Of a DNA stretch of 29,027 nucleotides, positions 1-9,708 are shown piece after piece (within the stretch, counting starts at the first letter, position 1; each line of letters opens with the position of its first letter). Origin of the DNA: Bimuria novae-zelandiae CBS 107.79 (Eukaryota; Ascomycota; Dothideomycetes; Pleosporales; Didymosphaeriaceae). The stretch covers positions 4,518-33,544 of the forward strand of contig ML976788.1 of assembly GCA_010015655.1 (NCBI GenBank), given 5' to 3'. Made by a program: the position numbers and the translations under genes. Below the pieces are notes generated by a model. The model was not told where the DNA came from, ran no database searches, and saw only the letters and a program-made list of their open reading frames with translations.

Positions 1-178
1 GGCTTCAGTAGGAGGCCACGAGCAGGTGGTGAAGCTGCTGCTCGACGCAGGCGCCGACGTCAACGCGCAGGGTGGAAGATACGGCAACGCACTCCGGGCG
101 GCTTCAGTACGAGGCCACAAGCAGGTGGTGAAGCTGCTGCTCGACGCAGGCGCCGACGTCAGGGTGCGGGCGCATTGA
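1..178 (+). CDS. C-terminal end of an ankyrin-repeat protein, probably a fungal NLR
   Basis: The reading frame is open from base 2 to a TGA at 176-178 and its start lies outside the window. It encodes about 58 residues: one full 33-residue ankyrin repeat and most of a second (core GHEQVVKLLLDAGADVNAQG, then GHKQVVKLLLDAGADV), followed by a short tail, VRAH. The nucleotide period is 99 bp (the same ten bases occur at 1 and 100) and the two copies are nearly identical. Such high-identity ankyrin arrays, with a GNAL-type linker, are typical of fungal NACHT-ankyrin proteins of the NLR class, where the repeats form the ligand-sensing end. The NACHT and effector domains are not visible, so the NLR assignment is inferred from repeat style and from the NLR gene next door. 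The stop directly after a repeat could be the natural end or a truncation of the array. Confidence 0.8.
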   Translation, partial: ASVGGHEQVVKLLLDAGADVNAQGGRYGNALRAASVRGHKQVVKLLLDAGADVRVRAH

Positions 179-780
179 CAACACAACTTTTACTATCACA
201 TATTTATTATTCCTTCTGTTTCATAGAGGGCCGGGAATCAGAATGAATATATAGCTTGCAACTTTGCCACATCGAACCTTCGAGTATAACGTAGATCAGC
301 CGGCCAAGGTGTCCATGTGTCGAATTTCAGATTAAGCATTCGCCACTCGAGGTGGACGAACACCTTAATCACACTAGCAGGGAGGATGGCCGACCCGCTC
401 TGACACAGGTCTTGTGCCGGAGGCGATGGTTTGTGGATATGTCTGAAGAGGGGAGTGCTGTATGCAGCTCCTAGATAGCGTAGAATCTTGCCACCACCAC
501 AGCTCTGCTAGCACTCATCCCTCACGAATATGGACGATCTAAATCCTTATAACCGTCGGAAGTCGTACTGAAGCACATCTCCACGTCCTAAAGGTTGCAG
601 GGCTCATGTAAGGAGCCGCTGGTCGTTTGACCGTACGACAGCTGTACCACCAAAGCATGTAGTGCCTTTCCGTCTTTGTATGCGCTTGCAACGACGGCGT
701 TTTGCCAGTAACGCTCGGTTGAACCCACTTGCCGAAGCGCAGGCTTCGATTTCCAGGCCCGCTACGCTCTATCTTATCTT
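179..780. other. Intergenic stretch without recognised features
   Basis: No reading frame with coding character, no RNA gene and no clear repeat was found between the ankyrin stop and the left inverted arm. It presumably holds the 3' flank of the ankyrin gene. The composition is mixed and not RIP-like. Confidence 0.5.
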
Positions 781-1390
781 ATAACGTCCGTCCTTGCATG
801 ACGGGACGCACGGTGTAACGGGACGGTTCGCACTCCGGACCTTCGGAGTCTCTTATACACACATTTACAGAGCTGTAATTGACATGTAACGTTCTTTAGC
901 CAACTCTCCTCCAGCCCATTAGCCTCCGGCGTGGATTGCCGGTATGTTGGCTATGTTGTCGATCTTTCTATCAACGCCGTTAATCGACCCTTCGCCGATA
1001 CCCCCCTGTCTTTTCGCGGCTACGGGAGGGTGTGATAGAAAGCCCGGTTACGGAAGATTATATCTTTAAGCTTTTAGAGCTGTTTTAGCACGAGAAGTGT
1101 GGAGTCCGTGAGTTTCGCCGGTCAAGGAGCGAAGATTGCGCAAAACGACCCGGCGCATCGGAATAGCCTAAAGCACTTGGCGTGCAGGCCGCCTGCAGTA
1201 GCGTGCTCAATTCTTGCTGTATGTTTCTGTAACAAATTAGACGCTATACCCACAACAGACCAGCCGCTAGCGATCGCTGTGGCACAGGCCGACGGCTTTC
1301 TAGAAGCGTCTCCGAGCGATTGCCCAGCCTTGTTGTTGCACTGAGCCGCGCTGCCTGGAGACGCCTCAACGCGAGTGTGTAGATGCTAAC
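781..1390 (+). repeat. Left inverted arm (pogo-like transposon 5' end)
   Basis: This stretch is homologous in inverted orientation to about 6400-7028. The outermost part (781-846) matches the complement of 6963-7028 almost base for base, starting ATAACGTCCGTCC. Further in, collinear blocks recur: GCCTCCGG near 925, TATCAACGCC near 970, ACCCCCCTGTCTTTTC near 1000, GCCTGCAGTAGCGTGCTCA near 1190, CGCTGTGGC near 1275 and CTGCCTGGAGACGC near 1350. The match stops at about 1380-1390. The right arm leads into a pogo-like transposase start, so this arm is read as the 5' untranslated end of the same family, truncated before its transposase. A reading frame without an ATG at 1099-1344 lies inside it and is not taken as a gene. 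Confidence 0.75.
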
Positions 1391-1745
1391 TGATGAAAAG
1401 TGCATCGCAATGGGGACGTGGTCATTGCGAAAGCGTGATTTGTTGGGGGTTGGCTGCGCCTCTGCATGAGCACAATCAGCCGCGTCCGCCCCTGCCTCAA
1501 GCCCGTTCGAACATCCTCACAGAACCAAGAACCTGGCGCAGAATGCCAGCTTTAGCCTACAACACTTAGAACGCTGTTTCACCATACAGCTACCCGGGGC
1601 TTTACAGCCATTTGTTCTCTTCTCTACACGCTTGTCCTAGATTGCACGCGAGAGCCAGTTGCCGCACTCTCTTACTAGGCTGCCGCGTCGAGCCTCTTGC
1701 GTCTCCTTCCCACCGCATGCGCCTGTCACAAATCCACACGAATCG
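1391..1745 (+). promoter_or_regulatory. Upstream region of the HET-NACHT-WD40 gene
   Basis: This is the only sequence between the left inverted arm and the ATG of the NLR gene, so any proximal promoter and 5' UTR must lie here or in the arm. A pyrimidine-rich run at about 1614-1640 is the kind of tract often found near fungal transcription starts. No convincing TATA box or known operator was identified. Confidence 0.35.
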
Positions 1746-4700
1746 ATGCGTCTTTTAAACTACGACGCACATAGCGAGCTCGGCATCGTCAGCTTCGACG
1801 ATTCCGCGATACCGCCTTATGCGATACTTTCACATACGTGGGGAGCAGATGCGGAAGAGGTCACTTTCGCAGACCTTGTGACAGGCGATGGTAAGGCCAA
1901 GCGTGGCTACGAGAAGATTCGCTTCTGCGGACAACAAGCACGGCAAGATGGTCTACAATACTTCTGGGTAGACACATGCTGCATCGATAAGACGGACAAG
2001 GCTGAGCTCTCCCACGCCATACGATCCATGTTTCGCTGGTACCAGAACGCGACGAAGTGTTATGTGTATCTAGCAGATGTGTTAACAAGGAAGAGGAAAC
2101 TCGACGATATGCTCACCGAGGTACCTCACACTTGGGAGACTGCTTTTAGGGCAAGTCGATGGTTCACGCGTGGCTGGACGCTTCAAGAGCTGCTTGCCCC
2201 AAGGACAGTCGAGTTCTTCTCTTGGGAATGGGAGAGGCTTGGTGACAAGAGATCGCTTAAGTTGTTAATCCACAAGATTACAGGTATTTCGCACAAAGCA
2301 CTAGACGGAGCTCCTCTTTCGCAGTTCAGCGTCGACGAGCGGCTGCGGTGGAAAGGTGATAGGGAGACCAAACGCGAGGAAGATGCGTGGTACTCATTAT
2401 CAGGCATATTCGATATTGAGATAGCGCCGGCTTACAGCGAAGGAGCCGCGAACGCGTTTAGACGTCTGATGGATGAGATCCACAAGCTAGAAAGATGCAT
2501 CCAAGACATACGGCATACAGATCCGCACGACGACAAGAAGCGCATTGAAGAGACTAAAGGCGGACTGTTAGCAGATTCCTACCGCTGGGTTCTCGACAAC
2601 CCTACTTTCCAGCAATGGCAACAAGACCAGCACAGCCGATTGCTGTGGGTGAAAGGCGACCCTGGTAAAGGAAAGACGATGCTGCTCTGTGGTATCATAG
2701 ACGAGCTGCACAGCTCCCTGCCTAAGACTACCCCTTTAGCGTACTTCTTCTGCCAAGCAACCGACTCGCGCATTAACAGCGCTACGGCTGTGCTACGAGG
2801 ATTATTGTACATGCTCGTGGCTCAGCAACCGTTACTTGTATCTCACGTCCGCAAGAAGCACGATCAGGCAGGCAAGGCCTTGTTCGAAGATGCGAATGCC
2901 TGGGTAGCCCTAACGGAGATCTTCGAGGATGTTCTTCAAGATCCGAGACTAAGCACCACCTACCTAATCATCGACGCGCTAGACGAGTGCGTTACTAATT
3001 TGCCAAAGCTACTTCACGTTGTCGCAAAGCAATCGTGTGCGTCTTCTCGCGTTAAGTGGATTGTCTCTAGCCGCAACTGGCCAAGCATTGAAGAGCAGCT
3101 AGAGCGGGCAGGGAACAAATTGAGACTGAGCCTTGAGCTGAACGCAAAGTCGGTCGCGACAGCCGTTAACATCTTTATTAAACAAAAGGTGGATCAATTG
3201 GCGCAGGAGAAACAATACAAAGCAGAGACTCGACATGCTGTGCTCCAGCACTTGATGTTAAACGCTGACGATACCTTTCTCTGGGTAGCATTGGTGTGCC
3301 AAGGTCTTAAAGTAACACCAAGATGGAACGTCCTGAAGAAACTAGCGCTTTTCCCGCCTGGGCTAGATGATCTATACGAGCAGATGATGTACCAGGTCAG
3401 CGAATCCGACGGTGCTGAGATCTGTCAGCAAGTGTTGGCGTCAACTGCAGTCTGCTATCGACCTGTCACAGTTGCCGAATTAGTCGCGCTCGTGGAGCCG
3501 CTTGAGGATCTTGTTAACGACCTAGAGTCGGTGCGGGAGATTATTAGCCTCTGTGGATCGTTTCTCACTCTGCGAGAAGACACAGTCTATTTTGTGCATC
3601 AGTCCGCAAAAGACTTTCTCTTTGCAAAGGGATACAAGATTTTCCCAGATGGGACTGAAGCCGCTCATCGGGTGATCTTTTCAAGGTCGCTCGCGGTTCT
3701 GTCCAGGACGTTGCACAGGGATATGTACAGCCTAAAAGCGCTAGGGTTTCCGATCGACGACGTTAAACCGCCTAACCCCGACCCACTAGCAGCGTCACGC
3801 TACTCGTGCGTCTACTGGATTGATCACCTGTGCGAAGCAAAGCCCGACAGTGTTAGTAACCTACAAGTCATAGGTGCTGTAGATAAGTTTATGAGAAACA
3901 AGTATCTCTACTGGCTAGAAGGGCTTAGTCTATGCAAGAGCATAGGAGAAGGTATAGTTTCAATAGAAAAGCTTTGCGCTTCAGTCCAGGTAAGACATAT
4001 ACATATAATAGATCTGTATAATATACTTAATACAGATGCTAATACAACTAGGAAACACGGGATTCAGAAGAGCTTATTAAGCTTATCCAAGACGCACGCC
4101 GGTTTATTATGTATCACAAAGGGGCAATCGAGAGCTTTCCTCTTCAAACATATACATCTGCGCTATTGTTTAGTCCAACAGAGAGTATTATTAGGCGATT
4201 ATTTCAGCACGAAGAGCCAAAGGGAATCACTATCAAGCCAAGCATAAGTAACAGCTGGAGTACATGCCTGCAGACGCTTGAGGGCCATAGCAGTGGGGTC
4301 ACCTCGGTGGCCTTCTCTCACAACTCGACCCGAATCGCTTCGTCGTCGCAAGACAAGATAGTTAAGATCTGGGACGCCAGTAGCGGCGAGCACCTGCACA
4401 CGCTCGAGGGCCATAGCAATTGGGTTAGCTCAGTGGCCTTCTCTCATAACTCGACCCGAATCGTGTCGGGGTCGTGGGACAAGACGGTTAAGATCTGGGA
4501 CGTTAGTAGCGGCGAGCACCTGCACACGCTCGAGGGCCATAATAATTATATCACCTCAGTAGCCTTCTCTCACGACTCGACCCGAATCGCGTCGGCGTCG
4601 CACGATAACACGGTCAAGATCTGGGACGCTAATAGCGGCGAGCACCTACACACGCTTAAGGGCCATAGCAGTACAGTCATCTCAGTGGCCTTCTCTCACA

Positions 4701-6106
4701 ATTCAACCCAAATCGCATCAGGGTCGTATGACAACACGGTCAAGATCTGGGATGCCAGCAGAAGCAAGCACCTGCACACGCTTAAGGGCCATGGCAGTAA
4801 GGTTAGCTCAGTGGCCTTCTCTCACAACTCAACCCGAATTGCCTCGGCATCGTGGGACAAGACGGTTAATATCTGGGACGCCAGCAGCGGCGAGCACCTG
4901 CACACGCTTGAGGGCCATAGCAGTGAGGTTAGCTCAGTAGCCTTCTCTCACGACTCGACTCGAATCGCATCGGCGTCGGGCGACATGACGATTAGGATCT
5001 GGGACACCAGTAGCGGCGAGCACCTGCACACGCTTGAGGGCCATAGCAGTGAGGTTAGCTCAGTAGCCTTCTCTCACAACTCGATCCGAATCGCGTCGGC
5101 GTCGTACGATAATACGGTCAAGATCTGGGACACTAGTAGCGGCGAGCACCTGCACGCGCTCGAGGGCCATAGTAGTTGGGTTAGCTCAGTGGCCTTCTCT
5201 TACGACTTGACCCGAATCACGTCAGCGTCACAGGATGAGACGGTTAAGATCTGGGACGCTAGTAGTGGCGAGCACCTGCACACGCTTAAGGGCCATAGCA
5301 GTTGGGTTAGCTTAGTAGCCTTCTCTTACGACTCAACCCGAATCGCATCAGCGTCAGGCGACAATACGGTTAGAATCTGGGACGCCAGCAGCGGCGAGCA
5401 CCTACACACGCTCGAGGGCTATAGCAATTTCGTTAGCTTAGTAGCCTTCTCTCACGACTCGACCCAAATCGCATCGGTGTCGGGCAACACGACGATTAGG
5501 ATCTGGGACACCAGTACCGGCGAGCACCTGCACACGCTTGAGGGCCATAGCAGTAAAGTTAGCTCAGTGGCCTTCTCTCACAATTCGACCCGAATTGCCT
5601 CGGCATCGTGGGACAAGACGGTTAAGATCTGGGATGCCAACAGGGGTGAGCACCTGCACACGCTCGAGGGCCATAGCAGTTATGTCACCTCGGTAGCCTT
5701 CTCTCACGACTCGACCCGAATCGCATCGGCGGACGACCACACGGTTAAGATCTGGGACGCCAGCAGCGGCGACCATCTACAGACGCTTCAGGTTGGCAGG
5801 TCACTGTTTAACATAGCATTTGATCATATTGGCTTCTATCTTCATACAGAGGTTGGTGTTATTGCTATCAGTAATTCTGCAACGCCGAACAGAACGACAG
5901 CTATTACGGATCCTCAACCTCAGTATGAGTACATAGCGCTGAGTTCTGACAGCACATGGATAACGTATAACTCAAAGAACATACTATGGCTACCCTCAGA
6001 GTATCGTCCCTCGGCCTCTGCTATGTCTGGAAAAATGATTGTTGGAGGTACTGGAAGTGGCAAGGTGTGGATATGTGATCTGAATCATGATGTATTTCAC
6101 TCCTAG
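1746..6106 (+). CDS. HET-NACHT-WD40 NLR (HET-E/HNWD-type heterokaryon incompatibility protein)
   Basis: The model is join(1746..3989, 4052..6106), giving 1432 residues. The start is the ATG at 1746 because the protein then begins MRLLN, usual for HET-domain proteins; the frame upstream opens only with a TTG at 1659. Residues 25-152 form a HET domain (YAILSHTWG, FWVDTCCIDK, RGWTLQELLAP). A linker leads to a NACHT NTPase with Walker A GDPGKGKT (304-311) and Walker B YLIIDALDEC (406-415). A later helical region has HQSAKDFL (618-625). Twelve WD40 repeats occupy 821-1323, followed by a 109-residue tail. In Podospora HET-E and relatives, the WD40 propeller recognises a partner and NACHT-driven assembly triggers HET-mediated cell death; that role is inferred here. 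No internal stop or frameshift remains once the intron is removed, so it is probably functional. Without the intron it would be split into two overlapping frames (1659-4247 and 4109-6106). It lies between two inverted transposon-derived arms. Confidence 0.92.
3990..4051 (+). other. 62-bp spliceosomal intron in the NLR gene
   Basis: The 5' site is CAG/GTAAGA and the 3' site ACAACTAG/G. A branch-point-like GCTAATA lies about ten bases before the acceptor. Length and layout are typical of Pezizomycotina. Removal joins ...CASVQ to ETRDSEELIK in phase 0 and restores the family-like stretch LIQDARRFIMYHKGAIES, linking the NACHT-side helices to the WD40 array. An earlier AG at 4034-4035 would put TAA into the frame, so 4051 is the better acceptor. 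cDNA would settle it. Confidence 0.82.
4268..5776 (+). repeat. Array of twelve 126-bp WD40 repeats
   Basis: Eleven units of exactly 126 bp (42 codons) start at 4268 and every 126 bp after that. The twelfth (5654-5776) is 123 bp because it lacks one codon near repeat position 27-28. A degenerate thirteenth strand starts at 5777. The unit consensus starts LHTLEGHSS and ends TVKIWDASSGEH. Variation is concentrated: position 10 reads G,W,Y,T,K,E,E,W,W,F,K,Y; position 28 reads Q,W,H,Y,W,G,Y,Q,G,G,W and then the gap; position 30 reads K,K,N,N,K,M,N,E,N,T,K,H. Most other positions are nearly invariant, at DNA level as well. The reading frame is intact and the array shows no RIP-type stops. Confidence 0.95.
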
Positions 6107-6372
6107 CAGTATGATGTTGCGGAGGCTCAAGAGCGTTCTAGTCCAGGGGAAGAGGGCGAGAGTTTATTACTAGTAACGTTAGCGCATCCTCCTCCCAAGG
6201 AAGACAGAGGTATTGTTGACTCTAGGCCTTCTTTCTCCCCTATCGAGCGACGGCCATGAGCACGAGAATAAAGGGTAGAGCGAGGGACGCCGCCATAATC
6301 TACTAGAGCACGGTAAGAAACAGGTACGCCAGGCGGAAGGCCTTGTGACAAGACTTGACTGGCTTTGTCCAT
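6107..6372 (-). pseudogene. N-terminal relic of a pogo-like (psq/CENP-B HTH) DDE transposase
   Basis: On the minus strand an ATG at 6372 opens MDKASQVLSQGLPPGVPVS followed by YRALVDYGGVPRSTLYSRA and HGRRSI. This is the start of fungal pogo-like transposases: a psq-type helix-turn-helix with the VPRSTL signature. After about 50 residues the frame shifts. In another frame QQYL...WEEDAL resembles the beginning of the CENP-B-type HTH. It soon hits a stop near 6139 and similarity is lost close to the NLR stop at 6106. No catalytic domain follows, so only the DNA-binding start survives. Its 5' side runs into the right inverted arm, which makes that arm the 5' UTR and terminal repeat of the same element. 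Confidence 0.7.
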
Positions 6373-6399
6373 TACAACAATGAGCTGAAAGACTGGGTG

Positions 6400-7028
6400 C
6401 GGCGAGGAGCGCGTCGATGCGTCTCCAGGCAGCGAGGCTCAGTGCTCGGAATGAGGCCACGTTGCAGTGCAGTAGCGAGACTAAGCATCTGGTAGACGGT
6501 TCTAGAAAGTTGCCAGCATGCGCCACAGCGATTCTTAGCTAGTCTACTCTGGACATAGCGTTGATTTTATTACGATAGAATACGGTGGTATCTGAGCACG
6601 CTACTGCAGGCCAAGACTTTCTAGTGCATCCTGGTCTGCTGGAACGTTTTTCCACGATCTTTGCTCTTAACCGGTGAAACTGCCGGACTGCGTCCTACCT
6701 CGTTGAAAGTGGCCTCAAAGCTTAAAACATGATCTTCTTTAATTGCTCTTCCTATTAGACCCGCCGATTTCTCCATAGACCTTCGTTGTTGTGAATAGAC
6801 AGGGGGGTCTTGACGGAGAGTTGGTTAAGGGCGTTGATAAAACGATTAATAATATAGCTAACATCGCGACAATCCTTACCGGAGGCTTATACTCTAGAAG
6901 GTAATTAGCTACAGAACATGTAAGCACTAAGTACATATCTACAAACTTGCGAACAAAAGGTTGCGAAGGTCCGGAGTGCGAACCGTCCCGTTACACCGTG
7001 CGTCCCGGCACGCAGGGACGGACGTTAT
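6400..7028 (-). repeat. Right inverted arm (pogo-like transposon 5' end)
   Basis: The complement of this stretch aligns along its length with 781-1390. The outer end at 7028 (complement ATAACGTCCGTCC) is the sharp boundary; beyond it (CCTTCCCGCC) similarity to the left flank (...TATCTT) stops. The outer 65 bp are almost identical between the arms. The inner part is diverged, with collinear blocks at about 6980, 6875, 6800, 6610 and 6430. No convincing target-site duplication is visible: only an AT that is itself palindromic. Minus-strand frames inside the arm (for example 6179-6526) look like remnants rather than genes. Confidence 0.75.
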
Positions 7029-8461
7029 CCTTCCCGCCACATCGATGTTCCCTCCAACAGGCCGAGACTCGAGCTCGCTGCGGCTTGGTCTAGGAATCGG
7101 CGCTGGTGGACTCAAGGAGCATGGGGACGTGGTGGGCTTGATCAGGTCTTTCGTTCTGTCGGCGGAGAGAATAACAGCAGGTGTCGGGGCTCGAGGGCGT
7201 GGTAGCGCTATGTCTCTACGTTACAAAGTGGGCATCGCTATGCGTTGGACCGCGTCTCTGTCGAGGCAGGTTTCGACGCTGGAAGCGCGTTGGCTGACTA
7301 AACAAGCACCGGACTATGTCTTATCACTGCTCCCAATCCCTAGTCAGATTTAAGGATAATCCGAGCGCTTGTGCAATCCGCACAGCCACACATCCTACAG
7401 TAAAATACCCGCAGATGCATGAGGTAAGACGTGTGGGGTCATCGCGCATTAGTCCGGATCAGTGGTTCGCTTCCGCTGGAAGTACCAATCGACGGGGCGG
7501 CGCTGCATGAAATCGCGTCCCGTAGCGCGCATAGGGCTGATGATGGCTTCTGAACATTAGAGGGTTCTGAGGCTCGGACAAGGCTATTCTACGAAAATTT
7601 GGAGCGATAAGACTTGACGTTGGCGCTGTGGGGAGGAAGGTCTGCTACGCCACGAAAGAAGGCGCTGTACAAATCCGGCTCGGAGGCGACGATGCGATCG
7701 TAATTTTTAGGAAAGAGTGCATCATGGACATTCAGGATTAGCTGCAGCAGATTATTTTCATCGAATTATACCAATATTTGTTGTGCGCATGCGTTTTCTA
7801 GTTGCTGAAAGTCAAAGTACCCCTCGTTTGTCTCGGCACGCAGTGTGTCTCGCTACGCAGTGGGGGACGTTAGGTAGTAAAATACGTGGAAAAGAGGTTT
7901 GGAGAGTTGCGGTGGCAAATACAAGTTCCGTCCTAAGAATAGAAGCAGTCCCCGATTTGGAACCTTGGAATAGAGCAAAAGAGGAGGGGATGCCAGATCT
8001 AGGAACCAGCATACTAACAATAGAAGCAGTCCTGTACACCTGGACACAAGGCTGTCTCGTGGATTTTGGCAGATGTAACCAACGTTAGACTTGTATTGGC
8101 CTCGAAAGCCATCAAGTACATTGAATAACAAGCAAATGAAGACAAAAGATACCAATCTTTTTAGCATCCATTCCTGCCAAGGGAGGTGCAACCACGGATA
8201 CTATAGAGCGTCAGATTCCGTAGAATAATTTGACAGTATTAGAGTCAGAGGGCCGGCGATGTAGATTATCGACTTTAACAGCTCTATCTTCTTTGGCGTA
8301 GCTCTACATGAATTCTATAATAGTAATGCCTAGTGGCCTTCTAATCCCATCAAGGCAAGGGTTTCAGTTGATGTGGTGGAGAAAATACGCGTAGCAAGCT
8401 CTGCGGTAGCAAAACATTTCTGAAATTACTCTACACCTCCTTCTTTTAACAGACCTCACAG
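7029..8461. other. Intergenic stretch without recognised genes
   Basis: Several short open frames exist on both strands (for example 7717-8088 and 7853-8191), but they overlap one another, lack recognisable motifs and have no good start context. A 13-base string (ATAGAAGCAGTCC) occurs twice, near 7938 and 8019. I see nothing else that can be supported. Confidence 0.45.
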
Positions 8462-8869
8462 TCACGCCGGTTGATATTCTAACTCGAGGAGCCTCACCTG
8501 GTTATCTAAATAGGTGCGCACAAGATCCCGCAGTTGGTCTCGTAACTCGTTGGTTCCTGACACTAGAAACGATCAGCAGTGTGCAAACGGCATAACGTAT
8601 AAGGTCTTACCCATTACTAGGATTTCCCCTCGTTCCTCCGTTTCTTCTTGTAGCCTTTTAATATGTTTCTCCTCCCTCTCTTCCCGAAGTATCATCTCAA
8701 GATCTGCAGGCCCATTGTGCACGTTAACAAGTTGGCGGGATTGCAATGTATCCACCCCTTCTGTACTGTTCTCGAGGTCCGCGGGGCTACTGCTCGAACT
8801 AATATATCGACCTACTTTATCCTCTCTTATTATCGTCACCAAATGCGCCTCTCCTGATCTTATATACAT
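8462..8869 (-). pseudogene. Unrecognised coding relic with a charged, coiled-coil-like segment
   Basis: From an ATG at 8869 the minus strand reads 98 codons to a TGA at 8573-8575, then continues in the same frame to a TGA at 8462-8464. The two parts together give about 135 codons. The first part contains a strongly charged run (DLEMILREEREEKHIKRLQ and on) that could form a coiled coil. The part after the stop (NELRDQLRDLVRTYLDNQ) also looks like amphipathic helix. The internal TGA could be CGA changed by a C-to-T transition. I do not recognise the family. A Tc1/mariner relic begins just to its right. Confidence 0.3.
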
Positions 8870-8937
8870 TGAGATGCTAAGGATCTGCTTTATATTAGCG
8901 TTCTATGACAATTAAGTATGCATAGCTAAAAGCTAAA

Positions 8938-9708
8938 GTTATAGGCGTATAGGTTTATCGCAAGACACTCTATTAGCTACTTAAGAAACACCACATTACG
9001 AACTAGGTAGTAAAGAAGAGGCCTAAGCTCACTCTAGCACATGCAAGATTAAGGCGTTAATAGGCTTAGCGGATGCAGAATTTTAACTTTAAAAGCGTGA
9101 CTTTTTCTGATGAGGTCTTAGCAGAGCGAGGTAAGGGAAAGAAGAGGATCTAGGTCTTTAGGACGCCACTCTAAAAATGGGATCACGATAAGATTGAAGA
9201 GGAGGATATTTAGAAGGGGATGGTATAGATGTTCTGGGCCTGCTTCTGGTATGAAGGTCGATCTGAACTCATCGCAATGGAACGAGATCCACAAGCTCCA
9301 CGGAATAGCTACAGTGCACGCTCATATATCTGGGCGCTAGAGGAAGGGCTCCTACCAGTATTAGATGAAGATACTATCTATCAGATAGATAATGCACCAA
9401 TTCATACCGCCCACAAGACGGCCCACTAGCTGGAGGTAATAGACATTAAAGTTCTAGATTTCCCTCCTTACTCACCTGACCTTAATCTAATTAAGCACCT
9501 CTGGTGGGCACTTAAACAGAAGGTAATTGAATTACATCCAGAATTGGAGGACTAAGGGTGGCAGCAGATTGATAGAGACGCATTTATCGACGCTGCCTAA
9601 GAAGCTTGGCGAGCCCTGCCCTAGGGTCTTATGAAGAAGCTCATTGATTCTATGCCAAGGAGAATACAGGCAGTGATAAAAGCTAGAGGCTGGCAAACAA
9701 AGTACTGA
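8938..9708 (+). pseudogene. Dead Tc1/mariner-type DDE transposase
   Basis: One plus-strand frame from about 8938 to the TGA at 9706-9708 carries the family landmarks in order: LLKKHHI and KKRPKLTLAHARLR (end of the HTH region), FSDE (first catalytic Asp), FRTP, MFWACFWYEGRSELI, QIDNAPIHTA (second Asp), PPYSPDLNLIKHLWWALK and the terminal RGWQTKY. It has about eleven in-frame TAA/TAG codons, several where Trp or Gln is expected, as RIP produces. The expected Glu after NxI is Lys (codon 9493-9495), a G-to-A change that removes the third catalytic acid. The amino-terminal end and the left terminal repeat are missing. An ATG-started piece at 9229-9429 is only a fragment of this. Confidence 0.8.

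Noticed and set aside
1099..1344. 81-codon open frame on the plus strand
   Set aside because: It starts at GTG, lies inside the inverted transposon arm and is not conserved as a frame in the other arm.
1404..1416. 13-base string ATGGGGACGTGGT shared with 7120-7132 as part of an outer repeat
   Set aside because: It is isolated, lies inside one arm boundary and outside the other, and has no flanking similarity; chance is likely.
4199..4414. Minus-strand and alternative-frame open frames within the NLR gene (also 4728-4940, 5564-5776, 1861-2088, 2183-2407, 2579-2812)
   Set aside because: They are shadows of the repetitive or GC-balanced NLR coding sequence and have no motifs of their own.
781..7028. 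A clear target-site duplication flanking the inverted arms
   Set aside because: The flanks ...TATCTT and CCTTCC do not match; the only shared dinucleotide AT is palindromic and cannot be told from the arm itself.
6961..7353. 130-codon plus-strand open frame
   Set aside because: Its first part runs through the terminal repeat in antisense, it begins at TTG and its residues show no domain.
7717..8191. Overlapping open frames of 112-123 codons on both strands
   Set aside because: They overlap each other on opposite strands, have weak or non-ATG starts and show no recognisable family.
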